Of a stretch of 39,048 bases of DNA, positions 34,526-39,048 are shown piece by piece (position 1 is the stretch's first letter; each line of letters starts with the position of its first letter). Under the pieces are notes generated by a model. The model saw only the letters and a list, made by a program, of their open reading frames with translations, made no database searches and was not told the DNA's origin. The DNA is from Mesobacillus maritimus (GTDB lineage: Bacteria > Bacillota > Bacilli > Bacillales > Cytobacillaceae): contig NZ_JACWFH010000032.1 of assembly GCF_019749255.1 (NCBI RefSeq), positions 1 through 39,048 on the forward strand, read 5' to 3'. Position numbers and translations under genes: made by a program.

Positions 34526-34828
34526 ATGGGGAAAAGAATTCGCGTAACACCTCAAGAACTAGATGCAGCTTCTAAGAAACTAGCACAGTTATCAGAAACG
34601 TACACAGGAATTTATACCCAGCTTATGCAAGCGGCTGGAACAATGGGAGAAGCATGGGAGGGAGAGGACAACTTGGCGTTTGTGGACCAAATCAATGGGT
34701 TTAATGATGATTTGAAAAACATGGCTAATAAGCTTCAAACGGCGAGTCAAGCTCTTGAGCAACAAAGAACTAACTATGTGAACACACAAGAAAATAATAC
34801 TGTTCAAGTAAGAAAATTATCGAACTAA
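34526..34828 (+). CDS. WXG100 protein 1 (YukE/EsxA-like)
   Basis: A 100-aa helical-hairpin T7SS substrate. The turn motif is Trp-Glu-Gly in GEAWEGEDN (about residues 42-50), flanked by two long amphipathic helices; the N-terminus MGKRIRVTPQELDAASKKL resembles YukE. The C-terminal YVNTQ places Gln where the T7SS export signal YxxxD/E has an acid, so it may leave the cell as a partner in a dimer. The gene follows yukD by 65 bp, preceded by AGAGGAG. It is 18 bp from WXG100 protein 2. Confidence 0.93.
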   Translation: MGKRIRVTPQELDAASKKLAQLSETYTGIYTQLMQAAGTMGEAWEGEDNLAFVDQINGFNDDLKNMANKLQTASQALEQQRTNYVNTQENNTVQVRKLSN

Positions 34829-34846
34829 TTGAGGGGAGTGTAGGAA

Positions 34847-35152
34847 ATGGCTGGACATATTAAAGTTAATACGGCCCAGGTGGCTGACATTGCAACAACC
34901 ATTGAAGGACTAAACAATCAATTAAGTGAAGAACTTAAAAATAGTCAAAAAACGCTTCAAAACCTTACAAACACATGGGATGGAGAAGCTGCTCAAGCAA
35001 CGATTGCTTCTTTTGACGAGTTTGCAGCAAAGTACTTCCAGAACTACCACGATATTCTTGATAGCTATGTAAAATTTCTTCGTATGAATGTTGAACAAAA
35101 CTACTTTGAAACCGAAAGTGCCAACACGAACTTAGCAGACGCTTTTAAATAA
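34847..35152 (+). CDS. WXG100 protein 2
   Basis: A 101-aa WXG100 protein with Trp-Asp-Gly in NTWDGEAAQ (about residues 43-51). The C-terminal YFETE fits the export signal YxxxE, and the tail ends NLADAFK. The same tail (SLADAFK) ends the WXG100-like protein at 38206-38511, so the two share ancestry although separated by the lipase locus. GAGGGGAG precedes the ATG. Likely co-secreted with its upstream neighbour. Confidence 0.93.
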   Translation: MAGHIKVNTAQVADIATTIEGLNNQLSEELKNSQKTLQNLTNTWDGEAAQATIASFDEFAAKYFQNYHDILDSYVKFLRMNVEQNYFETESANTNLADAFK

Positions 35153-35163
35153 GATTATTCTAT

Positions 35164-35193
35164 CTAAAGGTGATGAAATTTCATCGCCTTTAG
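35164..35193 (+). terminator. Terminator after the first WXG100 pair
   Basis: CTAAAGGTGATGAAA pairs with TTTCATCGCCTTTAG with one mismatch, followed by TCTAATTTTG. It probably ends the essC-yukD-WXG100 transcript. Confidence 0.8.
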
Positions 35194-35369
35194 TCTAATT
35201 TTGAAAACAACTCCATTGTGGGTGGAAATAGATTTTGTTTTTTAATCAGTTTTGACTTTGAGAATTGTCAAGCTGCTGTGCTTAGGAGCTTGGGTTATAA
35301 GTATGTTTTATGACTGTCGCCTGTAGGCATTGCGCTTCTACTTTTCTCGGTGAAAGTAGGGATTATTTT

Positions 35370-36110
35370 ATGGTTAAGAATTTACGAAAAAAGGTGAGTG
35401 GCATACTCATGGCGGTATCGATTTTTAGCTTGTTAGGTTGCAGTGATAGTGATAAAAATCAAGCGGCAGATGTGGAAAATTTATTAGAAGATAAATATGG
35501 TCAAGAATTTACAGTCAGAAGCATTGGTGGTCGTTATGGAACGGCAACCAATGATACCGTAACAACCTATGTACATCCTGCGGACAATGAAAAGATTTCA
35601 TTTAAGGCGGTAATGAGTAAGGATGGCGAGCTTGTTGCAGATAGTTATATCCCTCGAATCATTAGCCATTCTTTAAATCAAATTTTAAAGCAGGAATTAC
35701 AAGCAACAGGAATTGAAAGCGAAACGCTTGCTGTCATTATGAAGGCAAATAGCTCTGCTGAGAAAAATCCAGATATCACCTTAGAAGAGTATGTGAAAAC
35801 CTATAAACCGGGTTATTTTTCTGCTGATATGATCGTGAAGGAAACACCAGATTTAAAAGCAGAGCAGTTTGAACATGCCTTGCAGGCTGTGTATCAGGCA
35901 GGTTTGAATACTACCTTCCAAGTCCAAATTCATGTGATTGCAGAAGACGAATATGAAAAGGTCTCAGCTGAATACCAACAACTAGCAGAGGTTTCGGACA
36001 CATGGTTTTCAGATTATAACGTGGTAAATGAAATGAAAGTCTATATCGATGAAAAAGGTTTTCATGTTTTCGAAGCCGGCTCTAATGGATCGAATGAGGA
36101 TGGTGAGTAG
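35370..36110 (+). CDS. T7SS-associated lipoprotein 2, putative immunity to the adjacent lipase
   Basis: A 246-aa lipoprotein with lipobox SLLGC (Cys24). It matches lipoprotein 1 nearly residue by residue through KYGQEFTVRSIGGRYGTATN and NPDITLEEYVKTYKPGYFSA. The DNA upstream is also alike (GAAAGTAGGG before both starts), so the pair arose by duplication. A longer frame from 35310 would add 20 residues before the signal peptide; ATG 35370 with AGGGA upstream is correct. It stops 2 bp before the lipase ATG, so the two are co-translated. This toxin-immunity order supports a protective role, although a chaperone or secretion role is possible. Confidence 0.8.
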   Translation: MVKNLRKKVSGILMAVSIFSLLGCSDSDKNQAADVENLLEDKYGQEFTVRSIGGRYGTATNDTVTTYVHPADNEKISFKAVMSKDGELVADSYIPRIISHSLNQILKQELQATGIESETLAVIMKANSSAEKNPDITLEEYVKTYKPGYFSADMIVKETPDLKAEQFEHALQAVYQAGLNTTFQVQIHVIAEDEYEKVSAEYQQLAEVSDTWFSDYNVVNEMKVYIDEKGFHVFEAGSNGSNEDGE

Positions 36111-36112
36111 GG

Positions 36113-37753
36113 ATGGCCTTATCTGACCAGGATTTAAAATTCGCTACAGATCTTGCGTATTTAGACTTAGGTCTCTTAAATGAGCATATGCCAATGTCTT
36201 ACGGCAAGGGACCACATGCGGTAAAGGATTTATTTCAATTTCCTGCTGACGGAGCCTGCTATCCTCAGGAATATTTTGATGGATTGGTTGATGGCAAGGA
36301 TACGTTTGGAGATAACATCATCAGTTTAGATGCTGGAAAGATCAATCGCATGTCTCCTGAGGCACTTGATTGGAAAGTGGTCAAAACTTATGACCAAAAC
36401 AATGAGGGGCAGTCAGGCTTTTATGGTGTTGTTATTGATACGGGGGAAGGATTGGTCGTCACATTCCGCGGAAGTGAGGCACCAACTGAGCTACAAAACA
36501 TCCATCAAGATTGGCTAAATGCAGACATCGCTTTACTAGAAGGTCAACTTACCGAACAACAACAAGATGTGAACGCATTTTTAGATGAATTAAAAGCAGA
36601 AGGCTATTTCGAAAAATACAATGATATCACCTTTGCTGGGCACTCTTTAGGGGGCAATCTTGCCGAGCACGGTACGTTTTATGCCGCAGAAATTGGCGTA
36701 ATCGACCGACTCGAAAGAACCATCAGCTATGATGGTCCTGGCTTTGCGCAAGAGTATCTTGATGAGCATCGGGATCATATTCAACTAGCAACAGAAAATG
36801 TACAAATGGATCATATTGAACAATCTCTAGTAGGTGGCTTGCTTCAAAAGGTACCTGGAGTCGATTATATGTTTGCCGATTTAATTGGAAAAGGTGCTGT
36901 TCAGCATGGAACAGAAAATGTTCATTTTGATGAAAATGGCAAGATTGTCGAAGGAAGACAAACGGCCCTTGCAGCAATCTTAACTCCTTTTACCCAAGGA
37001 ATTGATCGCTTAACCGGTCCTTTAGGTGCTTCGCTTATGACGAAGGCATTAGTTGGACTCACCACAGCTGCTTGGTGGGTTAAGGATGCATTGGTGGATG
37101 AAAATGGGAACTTAACCTCTGTAGGGAAAGGGATTGTGACAACTCTAGGCGTCGGACTTGCTGCCTTATTGGTGAAGGTCGGGCCTATTGCTTTGGTAGC
37201 AGCTGCCGTCCCGCTTGCGCAGATGGCGTTGACGGCTTTAACGATTGGGGTTGTTTTCGTCGCCTCAGTTATCGCCTATGAATTCATTATGGACGCCATT
37301 GAAGCGGTGGAGGCCTTTGTGGGTCATGTAATTACCGTTATAATCCCGCAAGTACTTTCACAATTAGCTGAAGCTGTTGCAAGTTTTGCAAAATGGACAG
37401 GGAAGCAGTTAGCAGAGTTTGGAAGTTTGCTAGCATCAGGTTTTAAAGCAATGGTTGCCGGCTTAAGTAATCTTTTTGGAGGAATCCCAAAAGCGGTTGC
37501 TTCTTCACATATTAGGGTGGACACCTATAAACTGCGAAATTACGCTAGTCGTTTAGAATCTGTTTCTTCGCGTATCTCATCTGTGGATTCTAATTTAAAT
37601 ATGCTTTATTTAACAGAGGGCTTTCTCGATATTATCAATCTAGCTATAGCGGAGAATTTACCGACTAAAGGCCAAATCAATAAAGTTATCAACTATTTGG
37701 AGGATACTGCATCCGATTTTGATGGTGCTGAAGGACGAATCATGACGATATAG
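36113..37753 (+). CDS. Putative T7SS lipase effector with C-terminal helical targeting-like domain
   Basis: A 546-aa protein. Residues about 1-275 form an alpha/beta-hydrolase of the DUF2974/class 3 lipase kind. FRGSEAP (about 118-124) is the oxyanion region, GHSLGGNLAEHG (about 176-187) gives nucleophile Ser178, YDGPGF (Asp207) follows, and His265 or His271 could complete the triad. Residues about 335-460 are hydrophobic and Gly/Ala-rich (TTLGVGLAALLVKVGPIALV). The last 85 residues (RVDTYKLRNYASRLESVSSR onward) look like the helical WXG/LXG type. There is no signal peptide. Enzyme first and targeting domain last is the reverse of LXG toxins and recalls S. aureus TslA. It is preceded by a lipoprotein and followed by three small helical proteins. 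Confidence 0.83.
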   Translation: MALSDQDLKFATDLAYLDLGLLNEHMPMSYGKGPHAVKDLFQFPADGACYPQEYFDGLVDGKDTFGDNIISLDAGKINRMSPEALDWKVVKTYDQNNEGQSGFYGVVIDTGEGLVVTFRGSEAPTELQNIHQDWLNADIALLEGQLTEQQQDVNAFLDELKAEGYFEKYNDITFAGHSLGGNLAEHGTFYAAEIGVIDRLERTISYDGPGFAQEYLDEHRDHIQLATENVQMDHIEQSLVGGLLQKVPGVDYMFADLIGKGAVQHGTENVHFDENGKIVEGRQTALAAILTPFTQGIDRLTGPLGASLMTKALVGLTTAAWWVKDALVDENGNLTSVGKGIVTTLGVGLAALLVKVGPIALVAAAVPLAQMALTALTIGVVFVASVIAYEFIMDAIEAVEAFVGHVITVIIPQVLSQLAEAVASFAKWTGKQLAEFGSLLASGFKAMVAGLSNLFGGIPKAVASSHIRVDTYKLRNYASRLESVSSRISSVDSNLNMLYLTEGFLDIINLAIAENLPTKGQINKVINYLEDTASDFDGAEGRIMTI

Positions 37754-37771
37754 AGTAGGGGGGAGTACGGC

Positions 37772-37999
37772 ATGGGTTTAGGGAGTGTGAAGTCAGAGTT
37801 ATCGAGTATTATCGGAGAGCTTGAGAGTATTGAAGCCGGACTCCGAAATGACTTTGAAGGAATCGGTAGTGAAAGAGCAGCGGCACGGATTCGCGAATTT
37901 ATTGAAGAATGCGAGCGAGCGAGGAGAGCTTTAAACAGAGTAAACCCTTCGAATCTCTCTGAAGCTTTTTTAGAAAAGAGCGGCAAGGGTAAAAGTTGA
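37772..37999 (+). CDS. Small helical protein, putative partner of the lipase effector
   Basis: A 75-aa helical protein beginning 18 bp after the lipase stop, with GGGGGGAG upstream. It has two amphipathic helices, KSELSSIIGELESIEAGLR and ERAAARIREFIEECERARRA, joined by DFEGIGS, an Ile-Gly turn rather than Trp-x-Gly. It ends NLSEAFLEKSGKGKS; the LSEAF resembles the LADAF tail of two WXG100 proteins here. Size, shape and position fit the small targeting partners that bind the helical domain of T7SS toxins. Function is inferred from context only. Confidence 0.7.
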   Translation: MGLGSVKSELSSIIGELESIEAGLRNDFEGIGSERAAARIREFIEECERARRALNRVNPSNLSEAFLEKSGKGKS

Positions 38000-38000
38000 T

Positions 38001-38026
38001 GTTAAAATCCTAATGCCGATTTTAAC
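38001..38026 (+). other. Hairpin right after the small partner gene
   Basis: GTTAAAATC (38001-38009) pairs perfectly with GATTTTAAC (38018-38026) around CTAATGCC. No T-run follows, so it is more like an RNA-processing or stability element than a strong terminator. The remaining gap to 38205 shows nothing else. Confidence 0.45.
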
Positions 38027-38205
38027 GCAAGGTAAGCTATTTTGTACGTTATAGTAAGTTTGCAAGCTCTTTTCTCGTAATTAATAAGGTCTTTTGCAGT
38101 AAAACAAAGCTGTTTCCATTCTACTTTGTATCCAAAATAACAATGTTTGAGAAAAGAGTCTAGAAAAGAAAATGGCAAAAGACTGACTAGTAGGAGGTAG
38201 TAGCT

Positions 38206-38511
38206 ATGGCGAATAAGATTGTGGTTGACACTACGAAGGTTGTCACGGCGGCTGATCAGATTTCAAAGTTGAATAAAGAGCTTGATCAAGAGTTCGAGCA
38301 GCTTGAGAATGCGATTCAACGTTTAAATGGCAGATGGAATAGCAAAGCTTCAGATGGAGTCATTGGCCATTTCTTTTCGATAAAAAACAACTATAAGGAA
38401 GGTCGCTACATGGTAATGCAGGACTATTCGAACTTCCTAAAGAAGCAAGTTTCGGTTGCGTATGACACAACGGAAACCGGAAATAAAAGTTTAGCAGATG
38501 CTTTTAAATAG
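38206..38511 (+). CDS. WXG100-like protein 3 with WNS in place of WXG
   Basis: A 101-aa helical hairpin protein aligned along its length with WXG100 protein 2 (both start MA..I.V.T..V and end LADAFK). The turn reads GRWNSKASD, so the Gly of Trp-x-Gly is replaced by Ser. The C-terminal YDTTE keeps the export signal YxxxE. GAGGTAG precedes the ATG. Fourteen bases separate it from WXG100 protein 4, a pair like those that form heterodimers. It may be a dedicated partner of the lipase rather than a general substrate. Confidence 0.85.
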   Translation: MANKIVVDTTKVVTAADQISKLNKELDQEFEQLENAIQRLNGRWNSKASDGVIGHFFSIKNNYKEGRYMVMQDYSNFLKKQVSVAYDTTETGNKSLADAFK

Positions 38512-38525
38512 GGGGAGGGAGCCTA

Positions 38526-38831
38526 ATGAGTTCGTTCATTGATGTGGATTATACGGAGTTTGAACAGGCTGCATCCGCTTTAGAGGATTATGTGGCAAAG
38601 CAAAAACAAAAGATGTCGGCGGCAAATCAAGCGGTCGCAACACTTGGCGCAGGCTGGCAGGGTCAGGACTTTCAAACTTACCAAACGAAATGGAATGAGC
38701 TTGACGATGCTTCCTCAACAGCCACTGCTTTAAAGAAGTCCCTTGAGGATTACGCCGAAACGTTACGATATGTAGCCGATCAATATAAAAAGGCCCAGAA
38801 AAATGCCATTGATCGGGCGAATAGTTTGTAA
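38526..38831 (+). CDS. WXG100 protein 4
   Basis: A 101-aa WXG100 protein with Trp-Gln-Gly in AGWQGQDFQTYQ (about residues 43-54) between two long helices (FEQAASALEDYVAKQKQKM and the C-terminal DYAETLRYVADQYKKAQKNA). A YxxxD/E pattern is not obvious in the tail, so its partner at 38206 would supply the signal. GGGGGAGG lies just upstream. It is the last gene seen in the T7SS island. Confidence 0.9.
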   Translation: MSSFIDVDYTEFEQAASALEDYVAKQKQKMSAANQAVATLGAGWQGQDFQTYQTKWNELDDASSTATALKKSLEDYAETLRYVADQYKKAQKNAIDRANSL

Positions 38832-38948
38832 AGCATCTTTTATTCTAAGTGGTGCACAAACAACGAATAGGGATCATTGTAGTCTAGGGAGAAACGGTAG
38901 ACTGAATAAGAGTGGTGAAACGATGAGCCTGTTAATGATGGCAGAAAG

Positions 38949-39048
38949 AGTGCTGCATGAAAGGTTCATAGCGCACCAAAACGGCAGAGAAGCAAGAAAA
39001 AGTGCTGTATGAAAGGTTCATAGCGCACCAAAACGGCAGAGAAGCAAG
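38949..39048. repeat. Third 52-bp repeat array, cut by the window edge
   Basis: AGTGCTGCATGAAAGGTTCA at 38949 recurs as AGTGCTGTATGAAAGGTTCA at 39001, exactly 52 bp on, and the sequence between (TAGCGCACCAAAACGGCAGA) is identical. The core ATGAAAGGTTCAT is an inverted repeat with GTGC/GCAC flanks, like the 8.2 kb array. The array probably continues beyond the window. Confidence 0.9.

Noticed and set aside
38803-39012. 69-aa plus-strand ORF at the right edge
   Set aside because: Overlaps the end of WXG100 protein 4 in another frame and runs into the 52-bp repeats; no ribosome site.

Overview
The window looks like chromosomal DNA of a Gram-positive, AT-rich Bacillaceae member. Supporting signs are GGAGG-type ribosome binding sites, lipoprotein lipoboxes, an ECF sigma factor and a SigW-type promoter, a FloT-type flotillin, a B. 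subtilis-like FtsZ, Rho-independent terminators, and a YukE/YukD/EssC-type type VII secretion system (T7SS). I see no prophage, transposase, rRNA or tRNA.

Layout. (i) 1-10.5 kb, mostly minus strand: nitroreductase, DHA2-type drug exporter, orphan oligopeptide-binding lipoprotein, a gene-poor stretch with tiny membrane-peptide ORFs, a membrane protein, an ECF sigma/anti-sigma pair with its own ECF-type promoter, a 52-bp tandem repeat array, a Fur-controlled siderophore-binding lipoprotein, and a TetR repressor. (ii) 10.5-14.5 kb: a divergent MMPL exporter plus a secreted coiled-coil YhgE-like partner, with a promoter overlapped by TetR-type palindromes. (iii) 14.5-18.7 kb: divergent GH43 glycosidase and phosphoketolase. 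Their shared intergenic region carries two XylR-like operators, a cre-like site, a Rex-like site and a 21-bp-phased repeat array, so it reads as a pentose-to-acetyl-phosphate module. (iv) 18.7-26.6 kb: a DsbA/FrnE-family oxidoreductase whose first active-site Cys codon is TGA (candidate selenoprotein), an EthD protein, a second 52-bp repeat array, an SDR, galE, a BsuPI lipoprotein, two unknown proteins and floT. (v) 27-28.2 kb: an FtsZ gene outside its usual ftsA-ftsZ setting. (vi) 28.3-39 kb: a T7SS island with EssC, YukD, four WXG100-type proteins, two paralogous lipoproteins, a lipase-domain effector candidate with a C-terminal helical targeting-like domain, and a 75-aa helical partner.

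The T7SS island resembles a toxin/immunity module: a lipoprotein (putative immunity) ends 2 bp before the lipase, which is followed by three small helical proteins (putative targeting partners). EssB, EsaA and EssA are not in the window, so they are either beyond the right edge or elsewhere.

The observations I rate highest are the in-frame TGA selenocysteine candidate with a SECIS-like hairpin, the T7SS lipase module, the recurrence of exactly 52-bp tandem repeats at three separate loci, and the 21-bp helically phased array between two XylR-type operators. All family names come from reading the sequence and from memory; no database search was possible.
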